A stretch of DNA of 64,000 nt from Blastobasis lacticolella (Eukaryota; Arthropoda; Insecta; Lepidoptera; Blastobasidae). The translations under genes were made by a program, and so were the position numbers. Below, in pieces: positions 1 through 48,052 of the stretch. How positions within the stretch are numbered: position 1 is the first letter of the stretch; each line of letters starts with the position of its first letter. Where the stretch lies: NCBI GenBank assembly GCA_905147135.1, contig LR990056.1, positions 4,598,001 to 4,662,000 on the forward strand, written 5' to 3'. Below the pieces are notes generated by a model, which searched no databases, was not told the origin of the DNA, and was given only the letters and a program-made list of their open reading frames with translations.

Positions 1-565
1 TATCTAATAGTTACAAGACTCATCGTTCGGTGTAACTCAAACTTCAATTTATCGGCATATCGCATGAAAGGTGTATTTGTCTTTTGTATTGCCAGGGTGA
101 AGAGTTAAACCTGGTTAAACTTCATATGAGATAAAACAATTTTCTAGATTTCCCAGATTTAGCGCGTAACGTGGGCTGTCTGGTCCTTTGTCACTAAGTA
201 AAAAAGATTGTAATTGTATTTTACCAAGTAAAAACCCCGCTCGGCATATTTTGTTTATTAAAACATTAAAATTAAAATAACTATAATTACCCGTAGTATT
301 AAATGTTCTGCCGCAGACTAAAAGTTCCACTTTGGGTTAGAGACTTACGGAACTACGTCTCGAACCCAAAGCTTAGCTGAAACCAAAAAGATATATTCGT
401 ATTCGTGGACAAATTCACACAGCGCCATCTAGCCCCAAACGAAGCAAAGCTTGTGCTATGGGTGCTAGATAACTGATATACTACTTAAATACTTTTAAAT
501 TCATACTTATTATACATAGAACACCCAGACCCGTAACAGAAATTAAAATTCATCATTTCAATTTT

Positions 566-633
566 TGCCCGGCCGGGAATCGAACCCGGGACCTCTTGCG
601 TGGCATGTTGACCATTGAACCACTCAGGTCGTC
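566..633 (-). repeat. tRNA-derived SINE head
   Basis: On the - strand the sequence carries an A-box-like CTGAGTGGTTCAATGGTCAA and a B box GGTTCGATTCCCGG, but the outer arms do not pair into a tRNA acceptor stem. A related copy on the + strand is at 52765-52832. This fits a tRNA-derived SINE and not a functional tRNA. Confidence 0.55.
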
Positions 634-699
634 AAAATGTGGTCAGATCTACCTCCATATGCGTTTCTTGTACTTAAACCTTAAAAAACTACGAAATGG

Positions 700-790
700 T
701 AGTATTGCAAACGTTCATACGCTACAATGACAGCCTACCATCAGGCAGGCAAGCTTGTTTGCCACCTTAGTGGTATATAAAAAAAACCAC
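700..790 (+). mobile_element. LINE 3' tail fragment
   Basis: Contains TACCATCAGGCAGGCAAGC, then TTTGCCACCTTAGTGG and an A-run. It is the same tail as the copies at 5165, 38135, 45925 and 50205. Confidence 0.6.
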
Positions 791-1344
791 TCATCGGCCC
801 AAAAAAACCCTCTAGCAACGCGACACCCGGTAATGACTCCAATCTATCTGACCGGGAGCACGGAAGCTCTCCACAGATTAAATACACGCTCATTGAACGT
901 CGCCAATCTTCGAGAACGGCGGCATTTTATCCGTGACCCGGGCGCGTAACTGCAAATGTCTGATCCGGTTATAAATACATATCCGGGGACTGGGGCGCGC
1001 TGTGGAATTCCAAGTACAGTGCCACCAAGTTGTCTTCTGTTGACGAAATCGGAACTAAGGTGGTATAGTACTAAATTTACACATTGTAAGGCCAACATCC
1101 TATACTACTAGCGACGCCATCAACTAAACAGATAAGTTGGTAGCGCTGTACGGGTATTGTTACGTTTTTCCTAGTTGAAGGCTCGGACCTGACAAAACGG
1201 ATGGACTCTCTAAAATCATGAGTGAAGCGTAAAAATGGCTACCCATATATTTGTGTGCGTGATTTGATACTGTCACTGGCGTGACGGTGCGGTACAAAAT
1301 AAAATAATATAAAATTGCGGCGGTGGATAGTCAGACCTGTAGGC

Positions 1345-1555
1345 TAATTACGTAGCTCTGTTGCTAACAATTCTCTGATTTCAATGATTGAAACTGTTAC
1401 TTTTGCGATTCCGTATCATCGATAACATGGGTTCAGTTGCTAACAAAGTTCCATTGCAATAAACTGAAACTATTAAATCGATCATACGTAATCACAAAAG
1501 GAACAATTTCAATAGTTGAAATAACAGAATTGTTAGCAACAGAGTTACGTAATTA
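1345..1555. mobile_element. MITE with about 60-bp terminal inverted repeats
   Basis: The left end TAATTACGTAGCTCTGTTGC is mirrored by the right end, whose reverse complement starts TAATTACGTAACTCTGTTGC. The inverted match continues for about 60 bases with few mismatches. TA dinucleotides at both edges suggest a Tc1/mariner-type target site. The element is 211 bp and has no coding capacity. Confidence 0.7.
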
Positions 1556-2254
1556 TCTTGCTGGTGTAACTCTGTGTGTAGGCCATGTGGAACAAAATAA
1601 ATTATTAAGCAATTGTCGTACCTTGCGTGCTTCACTTCTCTATAGTGTAGAATGGCGTCCGTAAATTATCAGGTCCGTGGATACAGGCTTTGGGATTGAA
1701 GAAACATCAACCTATTCTTGATGATTAGGGCGGATGTTTGTCACAACGAATTTCATTGTGCTTATTTTATCTGGTTATTTGCGAATGAAATAGATTAATG
1801 AACATGATCTTCCGAGCGGGTAGTCCTGACTTCTGTCACGACTCATTCTTCTCCAATGTTTCGACTTTTTTTTCTCCACTTCGCCCGGGCTTAGGCATCC
1901 TTGCTCGAATGAAATATGTAGTCTGGGAAATCTCGGAAATGAGCAAAGTCATGCGCACAGATCTAGACCCAGACGTAGTAGTGGAAGTAAACGTTTGATT
2001 TTATTAGAAGTAGCCCAGATTTTTATTAAATAGAGGAAGGTATATGTTCAAGCCACTGATGGAAAGTATATTAAAGTTAAAACGCTCTAAATAAACTAAC
2101 TTTTCAAAGATTACTATTCTTTCTGGAAAAAACCCTGGTTTCACTGTATCACCTCTTGTTAACCACTGTACTACAGAGGTTATCCCTTACCAAAATTAAA
2201 GATTGATTCCATTTTTATTTATTGATTTTCTGTTTGGCTGACATATAATATCCT

Positions 2255-2450
2255 TATACAATCAGATACTAGTGGACTCGGCGCGAATTCGTTCGCGTAC
2301 ACCTACTTTACAGCTATCACCCCTTTATTCTATTACTTATAAATCTTCCTCTTGAATCACTCTATCTATTGTTGAAAACTGCATTAAAATCCGTTCCGTA
2401 GTTTAAGAGATCTAAGCGTACATACTCGTAAGTATGTTCTGCAAAAAGCT
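2255..2450 (-). repeat. Interspersed repeat, reverse copy of the family at 42115-42260
   Basis: Runs from TGGACTCGGCGCGAATTCGT through AATCTTCCTCTTGAATCACT to GAGATCTAAGCGTACATA. The same modules occur in inverted order and orientation at 42115-42260. Confidence 0.6.
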
Positions 2451-5164
2451 ACATTGTTGTATTCTATATAATGATGAGCTATTATTATAATTGTCATACG
2501 AAAGAACTTCCAGCTTTAATTTTCCTCTTTGGGAACTGGAAGGGTCTAAGAGGCCATGGAGGGCGTAATGAATATTATTTCACGTCTATTCTTTCCTTTA
2601 TTTACTCTTCAATGGTCGACTTAGCTCCCTTGATTATTTTAAAGAACTTTCTTTGAGGACCCTTCGCGAAAATGAAGTTTTTTTTCTTTCCTTTCTTTTT
2701 GTTTTATTTTTGTTGGGCGAGCACTACTTACCTTTTTATTTCCTAGGAAATTTTACGGCGGAGAGTCGGCCGGTTCGAATAAAATTAAACAAAAAATGTT
2801 ATTAGCCAATTTAATGCTAATTGGACGGCCTCTCATGAATTTCACTCGATATAAGTGCAGGAGATGGGTGATAAATACCTTACCTTACCTTTTTACGCAA
2901 CATTCATTATTGTCGTAACATGCCGCCTCCGGTTAGGAAAACTGCTTATAAAAAGACCGTCTAACTAGTAAACCGTAAAATTTCATTTAATATTTGAATA
3001 TAAGATTCAACCTAATATTACAAATAATTCAGTTAAAAGAAAAATTATCCCAGTCTAGTAGACTCTTCAAGTTAACGAAAATTATCGACCAACTTATGAC
3101 ATGTAGTTGGATTAGCAAACATTTCATACAAATTGCATGGGGAAAAGTTTATTACATATATTTGCAACTTTGTAATATATTTATAGTATCAGAACGCCTT
3201 CTCTTGCATGCATATTATGACAGGCAACTACGCAATCTTAATACTGCACGTGGCCTGACACGTCTTGCCTGGTTTTTTTACTCTAAAACAACGACTTTAA
3301 CTGGCAAGCACTTAAGCAATAATAATAAATTACATTATTTCACAAAATAAAGGCTACATTATATATTTTCAAGCTAAACTCAAATATAAAAAGGGGAACA
3401 CTATCAACTTCATCCAAACAATATCAATTATGCAGATCCTCTCAATCCGATTTTCCTTCAGCGGACCGGTTTCATGTAATATCAATATCCGTACCTCTCC
3501 AGCCCTCTGTACTTACTTTATCAAACATTTTCGACAAAATCGTTCTCAATAACCAATCAGCGGATATAAAAGAAAAAAGCTTGGCATTCGAATTCGAGCC
3601 TATCTCCCAGATTGAAAGCCAGAAGACGTCTTATCTGTCCCATTAAAAGTTACCGAGTTTGAGTAATTATAACTCAATATTGTGGCCGGGGCTACCGAGG
3701 CCCCCTAAAACGGACTGTTCATTTAATATTCCAACTTTATTACAGTTGGTGATGTTTTATTCGCTGCGGGGCATGTGTTTCGGCCCCGTAACTTGATTCT
3801 GGCTTAATTGGGTACCGGAATAGGTTAATGATTTCATTAGGAAGCCAGATTTTGTGTGCAGTCACTGCTGGGATGAACTTTAATACATTATGGGTTTTAG
3901 TACAACGAGGGGGGTTTCCTTGCCTACCCGTGGACTACTTGTAGGAAAGGCGCAATGTAAATTAGTCCACATGCGGTAAGATGGCAAAGACCGGGTGAAG
4001 TGGAGGACAAAGTTTTTAGGAATGCGGCAGAAGCCGCTAATCCTTATCATCCTCATCAATCATTCGATGATGATTATAACATTGTAGGTGAAGAAGACGC
4101 TCAAGTTGATTGTGGACCATTGGTATAACTTTCAAACGCCACTTGGGCTTTATATCAATGTCTCTATTTCTATCCTATACTTATAAAGATTATATGTAAA
4201 TTACGTTTCCAATGCAAAACATAATGCGCATTATATCATTTAAAAAACCTGTTAAAAATTTATGTAATATCCTTCAACCAGAAATCAAGCAGGTTGTCAG
4301 TTGTCACTGATAATAAAACGACAGCAAACGGTCCAACAAATCTGGAGGCGGCTAGAAACCGCCTTAGCTAAACCACGTGCCAACTCCAGACTGATCAAAT
4401 TCCACGTCTTCGATAAAAACCAATAACTTCCGAACACGACGCCGACAGACAACATTCCATTAACAGAATATCATCCGGGATAACCGGTGAATAATTCAAT
4501 AGCGTCAAATATGTCGTTATACCCACATTTAAATGGAATATTGAGTACCGTCAATGTCGCCTCCCGCGTTTCGTATTTTAGCTAATTTTCGACGGTATTC
4601 TTGCTCGGTGTTTATGAAATTAAAGGCGTGTTTTGAGGAGGGATATAACGATACCTTCAGTGAAATTACTTTGTGTACCTACCTAATTATTTACTGTTGG
4701 ATTAAATGTTGAGTTAAATGTGCCGGCTTGTATTTATACTACGTAATCGGATCACGGAGACTTTTGTTGATCAACCTTTATGTGATTCTATTTCATTGGT
4801 TTGTTCTTTTTAGCAATTTATGTCGTTATATTTTTTGGGAAATATTATATTGAAATACTCGTACGCTGGTTTTAATTTGAGCATATCAGTCATCCAGTAT
4901 GATTTAGATTGTAGTTTTGAGCGTAAGGTCGGTAGTGTAATTAAAGGCAGGAGGAACGATCACGATCAGTTGAACTGACCAGTTAAAAATTTGCCCACTC
5001 ATGAAACGCGTGCATGTCTGGCTGACAAAAAATGTATTCGGATTCTGAAGAAGAGGAGAGGAAATTCTATTTATTGCTGCTGCTATTTATATCCATTTAA
5101 GTTTAACCAGAAACCCAAAAAATAATGGACGAAAGAATGGTTGAAAAATATATTTCAATTATCT

Positions 5165-5500
5165 TTTTTTTTATACCACCAATGTGGCAAACAAGCTTAC
5201 GGCCTGCCTGATAGTAAGCAGTCACCGCAGCCTATGGACGTTTGTAATACCAGGGGCATCACCCATGCGTTGCCGACCCCGTAAAAACCTTTTAACCCCT
5301 TTCTTGAACAACTCCATGTTGTACTCTCCAGGGAAAACCTCTCCAGGTAGTTCATTTCAGAAGCTTAGTGTGCGTGGGAGAAAGTTCCTTTGAAACCGCT
5401 TAGATTGCGACCAATTTGACTCTAAGGTGTGAGGATGAACTCCTGTCGGTAGCGAGCGGTGCGATGATAGAATGTACCTGTAGGCATTATGTCAAACAGT
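5165..5500 (-). mobile_element. 5'-truncated LINE 3' end
   Basis: Read on the - strand, this decodes to the C-terminal tail of a non-LTR reverse transcriptase ORF (FWNELPGEVFPGEYNMELFK, then RGRQRMGDAPGITNVHR). It is followed by a short 3' region ending TTTGCCACATTGGTGG and an A-run. It is 5'-truncated, as is typical of target-primed reverse transcription. Confidence 0.7.
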
Positions 5501-5949
5501 GGTCAAATGGCAGTCCCACTGTAATTTAGTGAATGGGAACAATTTCGTGGAATTTTTTAAAAGGAATCGGGTTCGCCTCATTTTTGTCTTAAACTATTTC
5601 TACACCTTCTGCTTATAGATTAATGTGAAAGGCGTTCATGTTAATGCTTTTATTATAAAGAAAATCGATGGTGGTTAATGAGGCCGCGGAAGTATGGTGA
5701 GAGTGTAATGATTAAGCTTGGAAGGTAATGATTTTATAATGAAAAATGTAAGTTAAATGAAGTTAATCCCGTAAATTTTAAGTAATGCCATTTAAAATCA
5801 CTAATATGGAATTTACCTATAGGGTTTAAAAATATTACAGATAAATCATAAATAAGGAAACATGAATGAAGGTAAATTATTAGGTTTTATTAAAGAAAAC
5901 ATGAAGAACATTTTGTTAGTAGCTAAAAATAAAAAAAAAATTGTTTTAA

Positions 5950-6790
5950 TAACATGCCACTTATTAGCTCACGCTGCGTGTTCCGGTACGTGGTCGCCAC
6001 TCGAGAACTTTACTGCCCCATCAGCTATCGTTTCCGCTATGTACCCTGCCAACTGTCACTTTAGCCCGGCAATCCTTAGGGCTATGTCGGTAACCTTGAT
6101 TCTATCGTGCAACGAGACTCCTAGGATAGCCCTTTCCATTGGCCGTTGGAAGACAAAGAGTTTTCTGCCACGACTCTGTTCGTCATCACTGGCGACATCA
6201 CATACATTGGTTAAAGACCTTCGTCTTGAGACACTGCGGTAATTTGGACGAACATATGACGTACATTCCAGAACGCTGCGCAACCGAGATGGATTTGTCG
6301 ATTGATCTCTTTTTCGAAATTGTACCTACCTAGCTGGAGCATTTGTACTAGTTATGTATAGTTGTCAACAACTTCAAGTTCTAGGGTTTCAGTCATGACT
6401 ACGATATCGTCTGAAAATCTAAGATGAATGAGGTACTCCGATGCCAAGTCCGTCCCAGTTCAGAAGCATGAAGATATCCTCCAGTGCAGCGGTGAACAAC
6501 TTCGGTGATAAGATATCACCTTGTCTAACTTCTCGCTACAGCTGAATAGGCTGTAAGGACTTATCCTGTAGAGGAACTTGGAGTATAACGGAATTGAACA
6601 GCTTCTGAAGGGTCTTAAGCAGAGGTTTGCCACCAGCTTTCAGAAGCTCAGCCGTAATTTTATAAATACCGTCGCCTTGTTGTTCTTGATCTGTTTGAGA
6701 GCCATTCTGGAGAACGTAGCTGTAGGCATCATGTCTTCAGAACAAACACCGTTGTACAAGCGGTAGAACACACTCATATTAATTTGTTAA
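5950..6790 (-). mobile_element. Degenerate RTE-type non-LTR retrotransposon fragment
   Basis: The - strand decodes, across several frames, to RTE-family reverse transcriptase pieces in order: ITAELLKAGGKPLLKTLQKL, then RQGDILSPKLFTAALEDIFM, then FSDDIVVMTETLELE (the FADD box as FSDD), then PMERAILGVSLHDRIKVTDI. Frameshifts and stops break it. The expected block between NSVI and the QGD motif, which holds reverse transcriptase motifs A and B, is absent, so an internal deletion occurred. It is dead. Confidence 0.8.
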
Positions 6791-7517
6791 ATAAATTATC
6801 ATTGAAACTGATTATGGGCGTAACTGTTTGCGATGAATAAGAACTCCACAATTACTGTATATCCAGCTACCATCGCGATTCGAGATTAAATTCCGACAGA
6901 TGGGAAACGGACGGACGGCACGCGCACTCACGGTCAGTTTGGCGTGATGCAAATGAACTGAAGTTAGCGGATTACGGTACGCCCGGATATATCCGGGGTT
7001 GCCGTCAGAAATTTCAAGTCAATATTTCACATTCGCGGCCAGTTTTTGAGGGTACGTCAGTTTAACTGATCGTGAACGTCCATCTTATAAGCCAGGTTAT
7101 GCCTTTGGACCGCTCGATATCAACAAGAAATTTACACCTTGGAAAAAGATAATTGAGATAGGAAGAGACGGATGAAATGGGACGAAATAAAACATTAATT
7201 TATTGATTAAAGATTACCCGCGAACTGTGCGAATGCAAGGAACTTCCTTTCATTTACGCTAAGGTTGTGAAGCGAGCTCTCTAAAGATTTTCCTGAAGTC
7301 CAACATATCGTTTCTTACTCGTATTAGTTCAAATTTAATTTGCAAGGAATTACACATAACAAGGAATAATACATGGGGACATCTAAAAGTAAATAAAAGC
7401 TTGTAACACTGAATTGTAGTAATAGGAAATTATAGGCAAATATCACCATATTCCATCAGATCTTATTTATTACTTTATTACGTTTAGCCTTCGTTTCATA
7501 GTGTATCTTTTTTCCAG

Positions 7518-43341
<35,824 letters not shown>

Positions 43342-43621
43342 GAAACTTGGAAAAAGCTATTTTTATCTTGAAAAAAAATTGAAACTTGTTGAAGTTTTTA
43401 TGTCAGTTAGGTTATTGTAAGTGTTAAATTGGTCTGATTGTTTTTTTGTTTTTGTAACGTTTGGCTATGATAGTGTTTTTATAAAGTTATTACTTAGTGT
43501 TTGCGTATTATTAATATAAGTGGCCATTAACTTAATGACTAGAATTAAGCTTAATTAATTTATTTGTTGTTTTATTGTTTTGTTAATTTCGTATGTTTTA
43601 TGGCCATGGGCACCAGTACCA

Positions 43622-43627
43622 AATAAA
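43622..43627 (+). promoter_or_regulatory. Poly(A) signal of FASN
   Basis: AATAAA about 280 bases after the FASN stop codon, in an AT-rich 3' untranslated stretch. It is the first canonical hexamer after the stop. Confidence 0.7.
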
Positions 43628-44149
43628 ATATTCACTGTTTAGATTTTTTTAAATCTTAGATAACTTAGTAGGTAGTCGAGGATTTAAGTGTTTGTGACAA
43701 TAATTTACAGAAGGTGGATGTCTTTTTTATATTTAACATAACTTTAGATACTGAAAAAACTACTTATAAATAATATATTACCTATATAAAATATATGGTG
43801 AATGGTGCAAACACATTTATGTACTTTTTATGCATAAGATGTTCATCTCAGTTTTTTTGGGTTAATTTAATTTATAAATAGTATATATAGGGTCATAATA
43901 ATGGTGCTAAATTTATTTAATAATAATATATTTCATTTATTACATTGGCGTGGTTTAATTTTTCCTTTTTCGTCACCAAGAACGACAACGAAAGTTAAGC
44001 TACCTTCACGGATGAGGCGATATACGACCACGATCGCACGACCGTTGCCAATGATTACAGCGCATGAGACAAGCAATTTTTTCTGTACTTTGTACATCAT
44101 CATCATTTGCCTACCCTGGCACAGTATCTTTTCCATGTCCATTGTGTCC

Positions 44150-44365
44150 AAAAAGTCAAAAAGTCAAGATGTGGAATGAGCTCCCAGCCACAGTGTTTCC
44201 TTTGGACTGTGACATGGGATCGTTCAAGAGGTATATTAGAGGTCTCTTCAAAGGGCGGGCAACGCATTGGTGACTCCCCTGGTGTTGCTGATGTCCATAG
44301 GCGGCGGGGACCACTTTCCATCAGGTAGCCCGCATGCCTGTTTGTCTGCCGGATAAAATAAAAAA
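44150..44365 (+). mobile_element. LINE 3' end with ORF C-terminus
   Basis: MWNELPATVFPLDCDMGSFK (about 44170-44229) is a reverse transcriptase C-terminal motif. It runs straight into GGGCAACGCATTGGTGACTC, TTGCTGATGTCCATAGGCGG, CTTTCCATCAGGTAGCCCGC and an A-rich end. The last 110 bases match the tail of the SINE-like copies at 38982, 47340, 47820 and 57235. Confidence 0.7.
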
Positions 44366-44504
44366 TAAATTAAAATGTACATTACAATAATGGTGAAACT
44401 GGAAATAATTGTTTATCAAATATAGATAAATGTCAAATATAAATAAAATATAATTAAAAAATATTAAAAAAAAAATTACACCAAGTTAATTATTCCGACC
44501 AACC

Positions 44505-44770
44505 CGTACCCGATTACCTTTGGGGTACACCAGGGCTCTGTGCTCAACCCATTTATGTTCAACGTGATATTAGACGTACTGTCCGACAGCATCCAAGACT
44601 ATCATGTGGTACCTCCGTGGCTGCTCATGTATGCTGATCGTGCTGACAAACTCTGAGAAGGGGCGAATAGTCCAACGTGTAAAAAAGTGGAACGAGTCAC
44701 TTGAGAACTGCGGTCTGATATCTGTCATCCAAAGAAATTGGACACAGAGGCAATCTTAATAATGCACATC
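44505..44770 (+). mobile_element. Non-LTR reverse transcriptase fragment
   Basis: The + strand decodes to ITFGVHQGSVLNPFMFNVIL, then PPWLLMYADRADKL: the QG and YADD boxes of a reverse transcriptase, with the second catalytic aspartate of YADD replaced (YADR). Stops follow soon after, so it is inactive. No amino-terminal part is present. Confidence 0.7.
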
Positions 44771-45059
44771 TGCTTATTTGGCTTCGTAGAGCATCGTAAT
44801 TTATGGTTTGGTCATTCACAAATCGAAAGATTTAAGTACGTATTTGGCCAAAAATTTACGGTGTAGTCTTTTGCCATCTTGGTCATGTGCGTCGAATTGG
44901 TCGTCTCTGCCGTGAGCGTGTGAGTTTGCGAAACTGAAACTAGCCGATGAGCATTATTTACCACCAACTAATATAATAGGTATTTATATATATTGTCTAC
45001 TTCGCCTTTGACAATATGTTGGGGACATATTGTCCAAGGCGTTCGTAATAAAGTAATGC

Positions 45060-45285
45060 AAGTAAAATTTGACCCATTTCCAGGTATCCGATTGAGCTGA
45101 AATTTTGCATACTCATCTAAGTTCGGCGACAATGTAATGTTATGATACCATCGAGCTTATCTGACGATGGAGAATGTGGCTATAGGAGATCCTATAGCCA
45201 CATCCTAAACTAATGGTAGACCCATCGAGTTTGGGCTCGTTTGACTAGTCTAGACTAATACTCTGACTGATCACTGATCACAGAA
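45060..45285 (+). repeat. Interspersed repeat family C with an internal perfect palindrome
   Basis: Shares GATTGAGCTGAAATTTTGCA and CATCGAGTTTGGGCTCGTTT with 22010-22185. Inside it, 45174-45203 is a perfect inverted repeat with 14-base arms (ATGTGGCTATAGGA and its complement) and a 2-base centre, absent from the other copy. Confidence 0.6.
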
Positions 45286-45924
45286 AAAATATTTTTCACA
45301 TGTACTTGTTTCATATCGGCATTATAAGTGCTCAAGAGCAAAGGACAAAGAAAGCCACAGAACGCCAAATTACACGTCTGTACCCATAACTTAAGCGCTG
45401 TAACTTAAGGTTTTACTAGCAACAGTAGCAACCTTTCGCCTCCTTTGACTAACCCTTACCTTTCACGCCAACCATTAGACAAACAATAGGAAAACAAAAC
45501 ACATGTAAACCTAAATTGTAACCCTTTTACGGCAAAGAGAAACCGAGTACAAAGCACGAACCACTCAATGGAACCATTAATCAACTGATGAAATTGGGCG
45601 TCCCTTTGAGAAGTGACAATGATTTTACAAAAGATAAATTTCTGGCCGAGCTAAATTGTTGTGAATGCTGTGGACAAAGAAGGGCGTCACTCTCAACAAT
45701 GGGACGCAGTGAGAATGGCGCATTTCCGTTCCATAATTACTTTAGAGGTTCTGGGGAAGTCCTCTAAAATGCTTGCTTGGAGGGCCACGAATCGCCAAGT
45801 AAACACTGTTGGTAAGCTAATGTAGTTTGATAATGATCACTTGAACATACCTAAATAAATGGAAAGATGCAACTGGAGTTTTTAGGGCGAAGTAAGCCTA
45901 CTTTCGGAAACGCGTGGGTGATGC

Positions 45925-46020
45925 CTCTAGTTTTAAAAACGTCTATAGGCTGCGGTGACTGCTTACCATCAAGCAGGCCGTCGTTTGCCATATTAGCGGT
46001 AAAAAAATATACTTTAGATT
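45925..46020 (+). mobile_element. LINE 3' tail fragment
   Basis: GTGGGTGATGCCTCTAGTTT, AACGTCTATAGGCTGCGGTG, CTTACCATCAAGCAGGCCGT, then an A-run. It is the + orientation of the tail seen at 5165 and 38135. Confidence 0.6.
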
Positions 46021-46736
46021 AATAGTAATAGCCCGTGCTTTGGAATCTTTGCACTCTACGTTGTGCGTTTTGTACTTTTGTTCCCAGAAGAAGTTTCCTT
46101 ATTTCCGACGACATAATACTTTGACATAAGTAATAGTAGGTATCTAGTGTGGTCGTTGATAAAATGGGATAGCAGTTAAATCTTTAAAACGTCTAGATGC
46201 TACAAAGACAGCATGACAAAAGGTAGGTTGGTGGACATTTAGACAGAGTGGATATTTCGATACAGTTGACATACAAAAATGCTTGGGATGCGGTCTTCAT
46301 TTTCCACCTTGCCTACTTAATAAGTTTTTCTGTGGCTCTTGCTTTCTTTTGTATGTTTCGAGTTATTATGGTGTTTTTGTCGTGTGAATAAATGCTTTCT
46401 ATTCTGTTCTATCCCATTCTAAAAAACAAAAAGAACGCGCGTGAGACAATCGATTCAATAATGGCCCCTTTTCTAGTAGATAGGTGAGTGTTTACAAATA
46501 TTGTGGCCATTTCCACGCTCACTAAATCACAGCTATTGTAGCGCCTAATTTAAACGGTAAGACTTATAGCAATATATCACAGTTATACAATAACATGAGT
46601 TGAATAACTACAAATAACGCAACTTCGCCATACGTAAAGATTTATAGCGGGCTAAACCAAACTTACGGCATGCGCTACATACAGACGGGAGCAACGCAAT
46701 CGACGGACGCTACAATATTTTTTTCGATGTTTGTAC

Positions 46737-47034
46737 AATGAGGATCAATCATATGGTAGAATATTATCGGTTTGTAGGTAAAATTTAAGCGCATTTTCAT
46801 GAAACTTAGTGAAAGGATTTTTGAAGCCCATTTTCATTGCGTTTGACGGAAATGTCAAGCGCAATGAAAATGGGCTTTATTGAGTGCTTCGTAAGGTTTA
46901 CCCGGGTGTCGAATGACGTTATCAGACATGCGTTCTTGCGCATGCATCTTATCTGATTTAAGAGATAGTCATTCATGACGGTATCATAAGCTAATGGAAA
47001 AGTCACTAAACAAATATCGTGACTGATCCTCATT
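46737..47034. mobile_element. Possible MITE containing a near-perfect 54-base hairpin
   Basis: CAATGAGGATCAATCAT at the left is mirrored by GTGACTGATCCTCATTT at the right. Inside, 46824-46877 folds as two 24-base arms (AAGCCCATTTTCATTGCG...) with one mismatch and a 6-base loop. Confidence 0.5.
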
Positions 47035-47339
47035 TCCACTGATTATACTAATGTGTTACGTATACCATCAGCACGTTAAGGACCTCATAACTTTAATGTT
47101 TTTAGTAAAGTAACCTTTGAATGGAAAGGAATAGTCCAGGTAAAGTGCTCCAAACTTTTCTAACCCGGTAACTGCTGTTGTTGGCATAAATATATAATTT
47201 CAAATATATTTAGAAATGAAGTGTCGCTATTTTTTCACAATTGCAGTTTATGTCATCGATAAGCAGATAAGTTTGTTGCACTGTAGGTAGGTCCTTATAG
47301 ATATTATACACGTAAAAATTTGGATTTTTGTATGGATTT

Positions 47340-47680
47340 TTAAGAGAGGTAGGGCGAAGTATCCCGTTCGAATTGGAGCCGCCCGACTGGGGAAGTACCT
47401 CCACCTTACAGAATACCGCAGCTAAACAATACTCTTTTAAATAGTATTGTGTTTCTGCCGGTGAGTAAGGTTTCCAGAGCTCTATGGGGTGGGAATTTGG
47501 GGAACCGTGGCTTTGGCAGATAAGGGATATTTACCTTTTTGCTGCCAGAGTAACGTGTTATAGAGATAGGCAACGCATTGGCGATAGTCTCGGTGTTGCT
47601 AATGTCTATAGGCAGTGGTGACCACTTTCCATCAGGTGGCCCGCTTGCCTGTTTGCCTACCGTATAAAAAAAAAAAAAAA
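47340..47680 (+). mobile_element. SINE-like element with LINE-type tail, copy 2
   Basis: Same start (AAGAGAGGTAGGGC) and same modules as 38982-39311, ending TTTGCCTACCGTATAAAAAA. About 20 bases near the 5' end differ. Confidence 0.7.
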
Positions 47681-47819
47681 AATAGTATATAATAAATATA
47701 GATTGAAGCGATGCATTTGTAGCGCTCTCTGGCTACTATAGTCAGGCCGGTTCGGTAAAATTGTCTGGTGGCGACACACGAGCGACGACACGTAGGATAC
47801 CCGTATCAAACCCAAAGTA

Positions 47820-48052
47820 GGTTGTCCCGACTGGGGAAGTAAACCTTACAGAAAATCGCAGCTAAATGATACTCTTTTAAATAGTATTTTGTTTCTGCCG
47901 GTGAGTAAGGTTTCTAGTACTCCATGGGATGGAAATTTGGGGAACTATGGCTTTGGCAGTGGAGTGGCATTTGCCTTTTTAGGCAGTGGTGACCACTTTC
48001 CATCAGGTGGCCCGCTTGCCTGTTTGCCTATCGTATGACATAAAAAAAAATA
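47820..48052 (+). mobile_element. SINE-like element with LINE-type tail, copy 3 (deleted)
   Basis: Begins within the element (TTGTCCCGACTGGGGAAGTA) and lacks about 80 bases between TTTGCCTTTTT and AGGCAGTGGTGACC. It ends in CGTATGACATAAAAAAAAA. Confidence 0.65.

Larger units (their letters stand above)
1..7517 (+). other. Upstream region, probable FASN intron, filled with repeats
   Basis: No exon for the missing FASN N-terminus could be recognised here, although the first visible exon requires one upstream. If the gene is intact this whole stretch is intronic. It contains LINE tails, a tRNA-like SINE fragment, a MITE with long terminal inverted repeats and an RTE relic, listed separately. 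I see nothing definite in 2450-5160 or 6800-7517. Confidence 0.55.

Noticed and set aside
566..633. A tRNA gene on the - strand
   Set aside because: Internal promoter boxes are present but the ends do not form an acceptor stem, and a diverged sister copy exists at 52765-52832. It fits a tRNA-derived SINE.
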